Source: Plantago ovata (lineage: Eukaryota; Streptophyta; Magnoliopsida; Lamiales; Plantaginaceae). From it: a stretch of 64,000 bases of DNA. A program made the translations under genes and the position numbers. The notes beneath the pieces are model-generated. The model was given only the letters and a program-made list of their open reading frames with translations, had not been told where the DNA came from and searched no databases. The stretch covers positions 75,502,489 to 75,566,488 of the forward strand of contig CM051455.1 of assembly GCA_028274465.1 (NCBI GenBank), given 5' to 3'. Every line of letters starts with the position of its first letter. Positions within the stretch are counted from its first letter, which is position 1. Below, piece by piece: positions 20,991 to 33,455 of the stretch.

Positions 20991-21530
20991 ACGGAAATCA
21001 GAAATATCTTTTAAACTTAAGAAAATATGAGATATCTAAGTAAGGGGGAACTTTCAGCAAGTATCTAGGCTATTAATGCAAACTCGCTGAAAAGATTCTT
21101 GTCTATTTCAGCAAGCAATCTAATCCCTTAAAACTCGGTAAAATCAATTTGTGACGTTAATCGGGCACAAATAAACTCGTAATAATCATGACATGAAATA
21201 CAATCGTGGCCATTGATTAAAAGGAGTTATTGATCTAACGGTTAATAAAACAAAGAGAGAGAATGCTCTGACGGTTTTAGTTAGTGGGCCACTACACATT
21301 CAATGCAAAGGCTCCACTAACGCCTGTGTTTCTCTGTTTTACCCTTGCTGAGAGCTCAAATCGATTGAGTTTCTCACACATCAGAGACACTATATAAAGG
21401 AGTTAGAGAAATGACAAAAAATTCTTTAACTCACATTTCCTTTCTCTGCAAATTTTAGCCTGAATCTACTGTACCTCCGGTCAAAAAGCAAACTATCTTT
21501 TTCGTACATATTTTCTTCTCTATAAAAGAA

Positions 21531-23773
21531 ATGGCACAAAAGAGACAGTCCTCTAAGTCCTCAAAGTCGTCTAAGGTTGACAGTGCTGAGAAACGCACTG
21601 CTCCGGTGACTACTCCGGCATAAAACACAACAAAAGTTGTGTTGAAAAACGATAGGATATCGGAAAAACCTATGCCTCCGTCATATCTTGACACTGCAAA
21701 GTGTGAGATGATGATGCAATGGGGTGGATTTGCAAAGGAGAAGTACATTAGATACTTCTATGAACAAGAACTCGATGATGAAAATGAAGAGGTGCTTGAA
21801 TTTATCAAGCAGCAAGGCCTCATGAATTTCATATCTGCTCGCACTAAGCAAGTGAGCATGCTGGACACAATGGAGTTCTACAATAATGCAGAAATCCAGT
21901 CCCTTACTGATAGTAAAGGAGTCACTGAAAAAGTGATCTTTACTACAGTTCAGAACACGCAAATCGTCCTGAAATGGACTGATTTAGCGGAAATCTTTCA
22001 GATTCCAACCACTGGAACTGAAGATGACGTCACTGCCACTGACAAAGAAATTGAAGCTTTCTACAGTGACGTCAAAAATGAGAAAATGAAGAAAGGAGAG
22101 ATTGCTCTCGTGACTTGGACAAAGCACGTTAAGAGGAAGCATCTCTGCCATTCACTTGGTCTAGTAGCTCTGCTATTGATAAAAGTTTTGGACTTCCAAG
22201 TCGGAGGAATAGACCAAGTAGGCCTGAGAAGATGGCCGCTGCTGATGCATATCCATGAAAATAAAACGGAACTTAACTGGGCTAAGTACATTTTCAACAG
22301 GCTTGTTGATTGTGTCACTAAGTTCAAGGTAAAGGTAGAAGACAACAAGGTCTCACCTTCCTTTCCAGTTATGTATGGAATAAAGATATGCTATATCCTT
22401 GAACATTTCAGGATTCAGCTGAGAAACCCATTGCCAATCAAGAAATCTGTATGCAATGTGGGAAGATCCTTCTACAAGCAGAATGTACCTAAGACTGCTG
22501 GCAAAAAACTCGAAAAATCAAAGAAGACAACAGCTGCAAATGTTGTCAGCACAAGCCAGCAAGAAAGGTATACAATAGCTGCAGATGTCACCACTCAGCA
22601 ACTTAGAGATGAAACTGCTGTAGATGGTGGTGACAAAGATGAAACTGCTGTAGACGATCAACAAGGTACGTGTACAACAGCCGTTGCTGAAAATGCAACT
22701 ACTGACGCCTCTGGGAAACTGAAGAAATCTAACAAGAAAAAGAGGAAAGCTGATAATGACACTCAGACTGCAGCGTCATCAGCAAACCCTGTACCAAAGA
22801 GGAAAAGGACAAGTAACACAAGGAAGAAAACACTGGCTCGCAAGTCAGTTCCTATTGTCCATGACCTCTCAGACAATTCCCAAACAATTGCTGAAATGCA
22901 AGATCCAGTAGATGTTGACAAGGTAGTTACTGAAGCCTATGTCAGCAACATTGAAGTGTTTGCGGAAGCCTTCAATGATCGACTCAACGTTGATCCTTTT
23001 ACTGAGAACAGACCACAAGGCAGTGGAAATGAAATTCCTGCCCAAGTCCCAGATATCTACATTGTAGATAATCTAGATGATCAAACTCTGGAACCAGTAA
23101 GTGATATTGCTGCTGATCTGCAAAATGCGGCACTTGCTGATGCTGCTGAAAAGATGGTTGCTGAACAAGCAATTCATCAAGTTGCTGAAACCCCGGTTGC
23201 TGAAGAACCAGTTGCTGAGACAGCAATGGTGCAAGTTCCAGAAGTTGCTGAAACACAAGAAGCACTATTCAACGACGCATCTCGTGATGCTGAGAATACT
23301 GGCCCAAGTTCACCAAAGACATCAATTGACAAAGTCCAACTTGTACTGGAAGCTATAAGCCAACAAATGGAGTTGGAGATTGAAGAATCATCCAACAAAT
23401 CCATTGATGTCTTCATGACAAGCAGTGAGCTTACAGGTCAAGATGCTTCTGCTCAACTTGTCATTTCAGAGACAAGGGAGATTGCCGAAACCGTGCAGCT
23501 TTCTCAAATAGAGCAAGACAAGAAGTCTGCTGAAGAAACAGTTCCAGAAAATGAAGAAACTGTTAATGCTGAAAGGACTGAGCCACAACTTGTCCTTCTT
23601 CAACAGGTAGATAATTCAACCATCAGTAAAACTTCAAATTCTGAAACTTATTCTTTTGATAATATTATATTATGTCTACAGACTTCTCAAGATGCAAGTC
23701 AGATGGTTGCTGAAGCCTCTGCACCAGAATCAACAGTCCCTGCTCAACAGGTAGTTAATGTTTTTGGTAATAA
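21531..23773 (+). pseudogene. Extra gene of E (left part), env-position ORF
   Basis: It starts MAQKRQSSKSSKSSK at 21531. The next block (21639-22500) is folded-protein-like, with WGGFAKEKYIRYFYEQELDD and WTDLAEIFQIPTTGTEDD. It then turns Lys-rich and finally into a long Ala/Glu/Val/Gln-rich, probably disordered tail full of VAE repeats. No signal peptide or clear membrane segment is visible, so an envelope role is not supported. Short intron-like spacers with CAG/GTA and CAG ends appear near its 3' side. It is broken at about one place besides the insertion of G. SIRE-like elements are known to have a gene in this position. Confidence 0.6.
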
Positions 23774-23841
23774 CTTTCTATTCTCAGGTCGCCTTCGTAC
23801 TGACCTGAACACAGGTCTCCACTAGAATGCTGCCACGTGGC
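23774..23841 (+). repeat. Left terminal inverted repeat of unit G
   Basis: It starts CTTTCTATTCTCAGGTCGCC and ends CTGCCACGTGGC. It includes a smaller inner inverted pair, CAGGTCG and the CTGACCTG segment, and a GCCACGTGGC palindrome. It pairs with 41031-41098. Confidence 0.85.
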
Positions 23842-23975
23842 AATGGTACGAAGTTAATATTTTTATTATAAATTATTAAATTTTAATAATAAATATTGAA
23901 TTTACATTTATACCCCATAAATTTAAAATCATATTTAACAATTTATATTTTTTTATTATATCTTCAAATTAATTT

Positions 23976-26900
23976 TTTTTTTAATATGTCGAACTTATAT
24001 TAAAAGAAAGTAAATACAAGAGTCATGAGCACAGCTCAAGTCCACAAACGGACTGCAAAAAGAAACGTAGACAAAGTAAACAAAAAACTATACCCAGGAA
24101 AAGTAATTCCTGGTTGCAACCACGGGCCTCGTTAAAACCCATTCATAGAAAAACCCAGTGGGAAAAACCTATGAATGGGAAAAAGAGTGCCTGAGTGTTA
24201 ATGTTGCATAAGTCGATAGTAAGGCTGTCCGGAAGCGTCCCGAGCCACCTGATCTGCAATGCAATCAATTTGATGAAGCCATAATCCTGAAACTGGATGG
24301 TTGGAGAGAATATCAGCCACCATATTCCCTTCCCGATAAATATGAGTGACCTGGATTTCCATCGAATTAATGCGTTCTAGAACACTAAGCCATCGATTTC
24401 TGTAGTGCCAAGGAACCCGCAGAGATCGAGAGGTAACTACATTCTGAACATAAGTAGAGTCTGTCTCAATCCAAAGCTTGTGCCACCCTTGTTGGTATGC
24501 ATACTCAATACTCATAATTGCCGCCACCAATTCAGCCTCAAAAGCATGTGAAGTGCCAATGTGCTGCACAAAACAACCCAAAACCGTGCTGTTTGTGGTC
24601 CGAAAAACACCTGCCGCTGTAGCTGCTCCCGGAGCCCCTAAAGCGCTCCCATCCGTATTACATTTAATCCAACCTATGGAAGGTGGAATCCACCGAACTT
24701 CAGTAATCAAAGGAGCAGACCGCGGCCTTCCTGTAATGCTAAAAGATCGTAGAGTGAGCAAGTCCTCAATGGTGTTATGCATAGTGCCCTTCAAAAGGTT
24801 CTGATGCTCATAAACCAGACTAAAAAGAGTGTGCATGATGGAATTAAGAGTGAATCGCTGCCCCTCAAAAATCCATAAATTGCGACTTCTCCAAATCAAC
24901 CAAGTAAGAGTAACAAAAACTAAACGCCAAAGCCTCGATACTTGTGTGCTGAAATGTCTAGACATCGCTTGCAGAACCAATTCATTGAAGCTGTGGCAAT
25001 CTGTAAAAGACAAATGAAAAAGATCGAAAACACGAGTCCAAAGAGCACGAGTAAAGGAGCAGCTCACCAAGAGATGATCTACATCTTCCGCAGCGGCATA
25101 ACAAAAAACGCAGACCGATGGTCCCACAAAACCAATTCCTCTAAGATGATCAAGCGTACAGAGCTTGTCATGAATTGCCTTCCAGATAGTAATAGAACGC
25201 CGTGGGGGAATGAAATCAGCCCAAATCCAATTACCCCAGGTGACTTCAGGAAATGTGGGACGGGTGTGATGATAAAAGATAGCACTAGAAACAGCTCCAT
25301 CCATGGATTTAGACCAAATTCGCTTATCCTGTTGGGGTGGCGCGAGATGATACGAAAAAATATCCTGAGCAATGTCAGGGTGAGCCATGATGAAGGCTGG
25401 AGTCATATCCCACGTACCATTCAGGATGTAGTCCGCAATTGTAAATTCATAATGATGCCGAAGATGATCAGGAATGTGGAGTCTATCTGCAATGCAATAC
25501 CCCAACCAATTATCCAGCCAGAAACGTAGTGAGGAATCTGAACTAGCCATCCAACAAGAGCCAGAAACTAAAGCAGGATAACAATCTCTGAATCCAAACC
25601 AAACTGAAGATCGAACAGAGGAGCGCAACTTGCCTTGCGAGATATACCGATCCAGCAAAATATTCATGTAAGACTCCTTATGTGTCATGACATCCCAAGT
25701 AAAACGTGAGAGAAATGACTTATTGGCAGCTACCATTGAACGAAGCCCGATACCACCTTCAGACTTAGGAACACAACAGCGTTTCCAAGATATCTTGACC
25801 GCACTCATCTTAAGAATATCACCCGTGAAGATGAAATTTCGCATTTTACCTTCTAGATCCCGGAGCAGAGACTTTGGCCAGCGATAAACCATCATAGAGT
25901 GTACGAAGGCTCCCTGAATGACAGATTGAACTAGGCAGATCCGACCTGCCATGGAGAGGGAAGAACCTTTCCAGCGAGCAAACTTAGCAGCAATCCCATC
26001 AGCTAAATGCTGTAAATGTCGCCTTCTAGGCACCCCAATAAAGAGAGGGACACCAAGGTACACAAACGGCAAAGCACCAGAACTGATAGTCAAGATCCTC
26101 CGTAACCTTCTCGTAAACGCCGGTGGCAAGAAGGTACTGAAATAGACCCGTGACTTCTGCGGATTGAAGTGTTGTCCCGACCAACCTTTATACACATTAA
26201 GTATCTTCAGAATAGCTCTGCAATTTGCAGAAGTGGCCCTGCAAAAAATAATCACATCATCTGCATATAGTAAATGAGAAGGGAAATCAATATTACGACC
26301 AAGAAACAAAGGAGTAATCTCCCCTGATGAGGCCGCAACAGTTAGCAGTCGACTGAAAACCTCTTCTGCCAAACAGAAAAGCAAAGGAGAAAGCGGATCT
26401 CCTTGCTGAACCCCTTGGGAACAAGAAAAGAAGCCTTCCGGTGAACCATTAATCAAAACCGAAAGCCTTGCAGAATGCAAGATAAATCGGATCCAATCTA
26501 TAAAGGTATGAGTAAATCCCATCAGTCTCAACACTTCCAAAAGAAAGTCCCAGTTTAGAGTATCAAATGCTTTTCGAATGTCAATCTTCAAAACCATGTT
26601 ACCCGGCGTATACCGGTAGCCCAAGCTGTTTACTCCTTCAGAAGCAAGAGCAATACAATCATGGATCCGACGACCAGGAATGAAACCAAACTGATGAAAA
26701 GAGAGCAAACTAGATAGAATAATCCCAAGACGATCAGCAATCAGTTTCGTAATGATTTTATAAAGAAAATTCCCCAGAACAATAGGCCGGAAGTCCTCCA
26801 CTCGATTCGCATCCTTGAGCTTCGGAATCAAAGTGACGAAACTAGCATTCAAGCCTACTGGGAACTCACCATGAATGAAGAATGTCCGAACAGCACTAGA

Positions 26901-27599
26901 CACATCCTCACCAATAATGTGCCACATTTGTTGGTAAAAGCGGCCTCCAAAACCATCCGGGCCAGGAGCGCTATCCGGGCTCATTCCAAACACCACATGT
27001 CGTATTTCTTCCGAAGAAGGAACCCGTATAAGTTCCTGATTTTGAGCCTGTGTAACTCGCATGGGGAGTAAATCATCCATGCCCAAGAAGTTGGGGATGT
27101 CGGATGTATCTTGACTGAAGAGCTGCTCATAGTAGCGTACAACATGATCCCGAATCTGATTCTTATCCTCTGTTAGCGCGCCATCGATGAGAAGAGAAGA
27201 TATCCCACCATTACCTCTAGTAACTTTCAAATTTCGATGAAAGAAAGTCGTCATCTTGCAGCCAAGAAGTACGGTTCTTTTGCCTCCAGAAGGTTGCTTC
27301 TTGATCCAGAATTCGGTTGTAGTTGGATAAAGCTTCTTTTTCTGCCAGTTGTAAGATATCACTCGGTCCATGTGTAGAAATTGCTTGTTGAGCGTTCTCA
27401 ATACACAACTTGGCAGCTTCAATCTTTGTCTTGATATGACCAAAAACTTCAATATTCCAAAGCTTTAGACATTGCTTTAACCGTTTCAATTTCCCCATAA
27501 CTGCTGCCACTGAGCCAGAGGCCGAGATAGGAGCACTCCAGGAATCTCGTAGAAAATTCTCAAAATTTTCATGTGTTAACCACATGTTCTGGAAACCAC
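23976..27599 (-). mobile_element. 5'-truncated L1-type LINE with 16-bp target duplication
   Basis: The duplication ATCTTCAAATTAATTT is at 23960-23975 and 27600-27615. In element direction (minus) the copy begins inside ORF2, before the reverse transcriptase, and ends in a T-rich left edge that represents the poly(A). ORF1 and the endonuclease domain are absent, so it was dead on arrival. It is inserted in unit G. Confidence 0.93.
24198..27585 (-). pseudogene. LINE ORF2: reverse transcriptase, zinc-finger and RNase H
   Basis: A first segment (27585-27217) holds the pre-RT region up to KNRTSWLQDDD. The main frame (27452-24198, 1084 residues) continues at FFHRNLKVTRGNGG. The two overlap, so one frameshift lies near 27240-27270. 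The main frame holds reverse transcriptase with VEDFRPIVLGNFLYKIITK, DIRKAFDTLNWDFL, QGDPLSPLLF and the active-site HLLYADDVIIF (YADD at about 26256-26270). A zf-RVT domain follows (WIWADFIPPRRSITIWKAIHDK, CVFCYAAAEDVDHLLVSC). An RNase H of the plant RVT_3 type ends it (WIKCNTDGSALG, AFEAELVAAIMS, WIETDSTYV). Apart from the single shift and 5' truncation the frame is open, so the copy is fairly young. Confidence 0.93.
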
Positions 27600-27739
27600 A
27601 TCTTCAAATTAATTTAATGATACTTTAATAATAGAAATTTATTTAATACAAATTAAAAATTAAAGTTGTTATAGTTAAAAATCAATATTTTTTTTCAAAT
27701 CATAGTCCAATAACACTCAGTTTTATATCTCTGAATCGA

Positions 27740-28096
27740 TTGTCGACCGTGTTCTTCCCCAATTCCCAATTCCCATGAACCCTTCTTCCCCAGTTCAATT
27801 TCAATTTCTGATGGACGAAAACCCAAATCGACCCAATCATCTCACAATTCACCCAGAACGGACATCTTCTTAAACCCTTGATGCCGGAACTCCACCGGTA
27901 ACGCCTTTCGGATGCTCACTGTGCGTACCGACACCATAGTCCTGGTCCGAATACCCCAGGGTTTAAGCAGTGCCATAAATTCCGTCGCCTCCGCCTCCGA
28001 CACTGACTCCGGCAAGGTCAATTCCAACGGCCAGGCAACCCATGAAGAACAAAATGGGGAAGGCCTCAAACCTAAGCTCAAACTCTAACAATTCAA
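27740..28096 (+). pseudogene. Exon-like 5' leader of an unidentified host gene inside G
   Basis: A CT-rich leader is followed by an ATG at 27776 with a short frame, MNPSSPVQFQFLMDENPNR, that stops after 32 codons. A second frame in the same exon reads FRMLTVRTDTIVLVRIPQG and SVASASDTDSGKVNSNG. The stretch ends at CAATTCAAG/GTATCT, a good donor site. Composition shifts to AT-rich intron-like sequence right after. I do not recognise the gene. A broken first exon moved with unit G is the simplest reading. Confidence 0.4.
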
Positions 28097-30624
28097 GGTA
28101 TCTAATCTAATTTTACTGCTTGTATATTCATTGGAAAAATCGTTCAGTATATTGAGATGATAAAATGAACTGTGCTATGAATATTAGGATGCTTATAACA
28201 ATTTGTGGTTGCATTTTGGACTTTTAAACTGTTTCGTATAACTGATGAGCACTGCAAATTATATTCTGAGTTATGATTCGGTTTATTCGATTTCACATTG
28301 TCTAAAAGCTTGAACTTATGTTGAACAAAGGTTAGGAGCTTTAAAATTTATTGCTAGTAGTATAAGGATACTTGAGAAAAGTAAGGTTAAGCCAAGTTCA
28401 ATTCACTATCTGCAAAAGTAAGGTTTGTATATTCATTGAGTTGAGTTGATAGGGTCCAACTGAGTGAACTATGTCCATTGTCCAGCATTTGCAGAAAATT
28501 TTAGACATTTCTTGATGTTAGGGTAGCATAAATAACAATTGGAGTTTGATGGGATGCATTGCTGCTTGTAACACAAAATGCTGGTGTTATAGAAAACCTG
28601 TGTGTAACACGCCCTCCTTTTTTTCTTTTTTAACGTTCAGATTTTTAGGATGTTTGTTTGAACAGTGTGTGGTTTGGTGTAGTGAAAAGACTAATGGTGT
28701 AAACAAACGGACCGAAAAGTAATACGTAAACCATCTAAATATTGAAAATCAGGTGCATTATAATAGTATGCTAACAACCAGTTTAAGTTTTTGCCTTCTA
28801 TGTTCTGTTTTTCAAGAATAAGGAATTCTGATTTGATATCTCTTGTATTCCTAGGTAATTATGCTTGTCTTGGCTTCTAGTTTTTTGTTTGGTCTGTATT
28901 TTTAGCATTATACTTGTCTTGTCTTGGCTTTCTTTTAAATCTTCTTCTCTGCTTATCCAGTTCCATCCCAGCTGCTGGTTGCCTGAATTGCTGTTTTTGT
29001 TTTGTTTGTTCTGAACTTCTGATCAGAGTTTGATTAATTAGTGCCATATTTTGTTTCAAATTCAATTCAGCACCAAAATAAACAAATTATCATGTCGTCG
29101 ATAAAGGATATTACTCTTCTTGATGACAAGCTGAGATTTCTTAGGCTATATGGAATGCTCGAGAACGAGCACATGTATAGTAGCGTTAAGTGTTAATCAA
29201 TGTAGCAGTAGCAGTATTGATTAATAATAAACTTAGTAGTATTTGTCACGTACCTTGTTGTTATATGGAAGTAGTAGGAGCAGTGCTGTTAATCAATGCA
29301 GTAGTAGTAGTAGTATTAACAATTCTATTGACAATTCTTGTAGTATAGTTTAACAATAAATTGTGTTTACGGAACAATGCAAGTAGTAGTATATGTAGTA
29401 CCGGTTGAACTCAATACTAGTAGTAGTATCACATTGTTGCTTTTTAGTGAAGTATTTAGTTTAAATATGGTCCTTCTTTATCATGGTTAGGAAGTGGTTT
29501 AAAAGCAAAGGTTGCATGACTACATTTCTGAATTCAATACATTTGGGTACATAAACCATTTTGTCTACCATGGTATATAGTTTCGAATATGTACAACCGG
29601 TTATGATCCAGGTTGGGTTATTTGAAGAATCCTTTTACTCCGCATTAACCGGGGAGTCCAGCAGATTTCTGAATGGCTGGACCTGAGTATCAATAAATCT
29701 AACACTAACGTTTAATCCATAGTACGCTTATTTGGTCAGGAGTTAAGCGATACTTATTAAAGTTTTTAGTTTTTAATGTTTATTTTTAGTGTATATCAAT
29801 AATTCTAGCACTTTTGTACTGATTGCACAAATACATTTATATACTTCATTCCATGCCTGTTTTCAGGTTCATTGTGAAATTTATACCCATAAGGACTGTT
29901 TTGGAGAAGCTGAAGTCACACAAGTTCAGAACTGGAGAAGCTCACACAAGTTCGGAACTTAAGTGATTGTGAAGTTATAGCTCATCTGGTATGCACTTTA
30001 ACAGTGTATCGAGTCAATAAATTACTCACATTTTGTAGTACGGTTAGTAGTATTAGTAGTACCGGTAGTAGTCATGTTATTAGTATTAGTACTCGTAGTA
30101 CCGTTAGTGGCAGAAAAGTACTTAGTATCATATATATTCCATGTTTTCAGCTTATTTACTTGTTAAGAATGATTATTAGGAGCTCGGAGCTAGCCATTGT
30201 TGTGGTCGTTGTTGCAGTTCTTGCTCTCATTCACATTCTGATTTTCATGGTAAGAAACTCTCTACGTTATCTTGATGTAGTTGGGGCATTACCTTTTAAA
30301 ACGTATGTTTGAATAATGATCTTTTTGTTAGATTTGGGACATTGCCTACTGCATAAAGCATTTTATATGTGTAGTTAGATTGGGGCATTGCCTTTTATGA
30401 GATTTGGTGCAGTACCTATGGAAACTGTTATGAGATTTTGCATGAAGATGTGTCCATAGACCTTGAGGCTGGCAGTGATAATGAGGGTGCTCAAATAGGT
30501 GTTTATGATTTAGATAAAACTGTTCATACCATTTGTGTTCGACTCTTGTGAACATCAATTATGCAAAATTAGCCATTTGTTAATTTTGTTCATTATATGT
30601 GTTTAATATGAATAATTGTGTGTG
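28097..30624. other. AT-rich, intron-like sequence inside unit G
   Basis: No long coding frame. It contains many TAGTAGTAGT-type short runs at 29200-29450 and 30030-30110, and a short frame from 29092 (MSSIKDITLLDDKLRFLRLYG, 34 codons). A hydrophobic small frame lies at 30169-30312 (SSELAIVVVVVAVLALIHIL). These could be degraded exons of a transposase-associated gene belonging to the CACTA remnant to the right. I cannot assign any of them. Confidence 0.3.
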
Positions 30625-31825
30625 CAGATGCCGGTCCAATGCAAACTAAAGTTGGGACGTAGTCCAGGGAGCCCGAGCGTGAACACAAGCTCCCCTTCAT
30701 CAGTTCCGGAGAGCCCGATCGTTGCATTCACTTCTGAGCAGCATGGAGAGGGTGAGGAGCGAGAGACTATTGATCAACCACATTAGAGAAGGATGAGCAG
30801 TTGGCAGATGTTCTTGAGCTGCCAGAAGAAGTTATGCATGGAAATCTGCAACTTTGACCTTATTCGGACCTGACAGGTATCATACCAGGTCATTTTCATT
30901 AGCTCCAGTACCTTATATTTTCAATTACATGACTGGATGCTTGTTGGTATGAGTTATTGCATATAGAATTTGTGCATGGGAGTGAAATTGAGCGTCACTG
31001 TAAATATGTCTAATCTATTGCTTGCTTGGTTGTTTGTAGAAAATCTACTACGTCCCACCTGAAAAAGAAGGAGCCTTGTTTAAACGCTTCGGACATGTTG
31101 GCAGAAAACTTCACGCTGAAGCTATTTGACCACTGGAGGAGCAGACAGAGGCTCGGATGCAGGTGCAGATGGGAGCTAAGATGGAGAAGATGATGCAGGC
31201 TCATATGGAGGCCCTCACATTTCAATTTCAAAAGCAAGAAATGCCACCAATATCAGGATGATCAGTCCTCAGCCTATGATATCTTTTGGATCTTTATATT
31301 TGTAGGATGACTTGATGAAATTAGTCTGCGGTAAACTTTTGGATCTTCATATTTGTAGGATGATTTGATGTTTAAATACTTTGGTGTTTTGATAATACCT
31401 TTGTTGATATTAAATTTTATGCATATTATGTTGATATTGACTCAAGACATTAAAAACAGGGATTTAAAAGAAATTAAAAAAAAGAAAATAAAATACAATT
31501 CCACTCAACAACGGAAACTAGAATTCCGTTGCTGTAAATGTTCCAGGGAAAAATAGTAATAAAAAAAGAAAAGGGAATCCGTTGCTAATCCGTCGTAAAT
31601 CCGCGACGGATTAGAAATCCGGTAAACATATTGTGAGCATTCCGTTGTTAATCCGTCGGTGAAGTAGCGACGGAATGAAAAATCCCGTCGGCAAATTTTA
31701 CCGACGACACATTCAACGACGGAATTTCATTCCGTCGGCAATCTGTCGTCCGTGTCATTTTAACAACGGAATTGGGCATATTCCGTTGCTAAAGTGCCGT
31801 CTTAAATTTGATGTTTCTTGTAGTG
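30625..31825 (+). mobile_element. CACTA (En/Spm) remnant with its right end
   Basis: The right terminus at 31811-31825 is the reverse complement of CACTACAAGAAACAT, the classic CACTA end. Upstream (31570-31800) lie many copies of short subterminal motifs such as CCGTCG, CCGTTGCTA and GACGGA in both orientations, as CACTA subterminal regions have. Exon-like pieces to the left include MPVQCKLKLGRSPGSPS at 30629 and EEQTEARMQVQMGAKMEKMM at about 31134. The latter resembles the C-terminal coiled coil of plant En/Spm-associated proteins. No matching left terminus was seen. Confidence 0.75.
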
Positions 31826-32113
31826 GGCCTACTGCAAAAAAACTAAATAATCCTCAATCTTCTGATTTTTAAATTGTAAGAGTATCTGTGTGTGTGAGTG
31901 GATTGACGTGTTGGTGGTTATATTGATTGATTGTATTAGTTACTTGCTTTGTGATTTAAGTTTAAGTTTCAAATGGGATATTTTATATAGTAGATGTTTG
32001 CATGTGTGTACATGGTGCAATATCCTGCGTCTACATGTATTCTTTCATATAGTTGCATTTATCCATTTGATGTGATTCTATGATGATTTTACCCGGTTGA
32101 ATTGATTCCTACT
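31826..32113. other. Unannotated spacer
   Basis: AT-rich with a short GT run. No gene was recognised. Confidence 0.4.
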
Positions 32114-32183
32114 GGGTGTTTAGTCTAGTGGCATGATTCTCGCTTATTGCGAGAGGGCGCGAGTTCGATTCTCGCAACACCCC
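32114..32183 (+). pseudogene. tRNA-Pro-like pseudogene (70 nt)
   Basis: The acceptor arm GGGTGTT/AACACCC pairs fully, as does the T arm GCGAG-TTCGATT-CTCGC. Box A (TAGTCTAGTGGC) and box B (GTTCGATTC) fit RNA polymerase III promoters, and CTTTTT follows as a terminator. The body matches plant tRNA-Pro, but the anticodon loop between CTCGC and GCGAG is TTATT, five bases and not seven, so there is no proper Pro anticodon. An alternative pairing (TCTCG/CGAGA) gives a seven-base loop with TAT, but then the base between the D and anticodon stems is lost. A decayed copy is more likely than a working gene. Confidence 0.7.
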
Positions 32184-32745
32184 TTTTTATTTGTAAGAAC
32201 TGTTTCATGTGTGGAAGTGAATTCTATTCCTGGTTTTATGGGCCTGTGAAAAACTGGTATGAACGTAACTTGATTAACACAGATAAATTATTCAGGAACT
32301 TGAGTTTTGCTGGTTGTATGGACCTGTGAAAAACTGATTTACACAGATAAATTATTTTGGAGCACTAAAGTAAAAAAATAACACCACAAAAAGTAATGGG
32401 AACCACACACACAGGAGCCACATATACATGTGTGCTGCCACTAGCTTCTGCATCTTGGGTGAATTACGGAATTTGGGTTTTTCAGGAGTCTGACGATAGC
32501 GTGTGTTTCTTGTGAGTTGCAGAGTTTAAGTTGGAGACGGTGACCTTTGGTCGGACTCATATAAGTACTTTAATAGTCCCAATATTACAAAAACATTGTT
32601 GTAGCCTACTGGTAATTATCTAGGCTAGGTAATGAAATGGTGTTGGTTCGATCCTTGTTGATAGTGTTTTTAACTTTCTTTTTTTTTTGTATTTTTTGGT
32701 GCAAAAAACTACTTTTACCTTTCTTTTTTTTTTTTTTTGTATTTC
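32184..32745. other. Spacer with a local duplication
   Basis: A segment of roughly 50 bp (GGACCTGTGAAAAACTG... ACACAGATAAATTATT) occurs at about 32240-32295 and again at 32319-32356. No gene is recognised. Confidence 0.45.
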
Positions 32746-32797
<52 letters not shown>

Positions 32798-32811
32798 GTA
32801 ATAATATCTAC

Positions 32812-32891
<80 letters not shown>

Positions 32892-33052
32892 TAATAATAA
32901 TAATAATTTGGTAGTATAGATTTACTTTTTTGGCGATATTATTTATTGATAATTTATACAAATAAAAATTATTGTACTCGATCTCACAATTTCGTACAAA
33001 TTATTATAAATAAAACATACAAGTTAATAAATTTTCACATAAAAATCATCTT

Positions 33053-33112
<60 letters not shown>

Positions 33113-33260
33113 TTGGTAGTATAGATTTACTTTTTTGGCGATATTATTTATTGATAATTTATACAAATAAAAATTATTGTAATCGATCTTACAATTTCGT
33201 ACAAATTATTATAAATAAAACATACAAGTTAATAAATTTTCACATAAAAATCATCTTATT

Positions 33261-33347
<87 letters not shown>

Positions 33348-33348
33348 T
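32746..33348. repeat. Three (TAA)n microsatellites separated by two copies of a 150-bp unit
   Basis: Pure or nearly pure TAA arrays lie at about 32746-32906, 33054-33111 and 33258-33348. The two intervening segments (about 32907-33057 and 33112-33262) are almost identical, differing by a few bases around GTACTCGATCTC versus GTAATCGATCTT. The pattern suggests unequal exchange or slippage with the array as homology. Confidence 0.9.
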
Positions 33349-33455
33349 CCTATGCTTATTTGGCCGATGACATTGATGTAGATGTGAAAAAGTCAAGGGA
33401 TGCAGGCTAACATAATAAAGACCATGTTCAATTCTGATCCTGCCAATCTCCTCCT

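Noticed and set aside
21531-23773. Envelope glycoprotein in the extra gene of E
   Set aside because: No signal peptide, transmembrane segment or cysteine pattern is visible; only its position suggests env.
25079-25529. Plus-strand frames in the LINE region
   Set aside because: They are antisense to the long ORF2 frame that carries the reverse transcriptase and RNase H motifs.
27842-28081. Minus-strand frame MSLGLRPSPFCSSWVAWPLE
   Set aside because: It is antisense to the exon-like leader on the plus strand and has no splice or start support.
32114-32183. Functional tRNA-Ile with anticodon TAT
   Set aside because: The shifted anticodon stem needed for it removes the base between the D and anticodon stems, and the body is clearly tRNA-Pro-like.
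32620-32961. Frames of poly-Ile, poly-Leu or poly-Asn
   Set aside because: They are translations of the TAA microsatellite and have no gene features.
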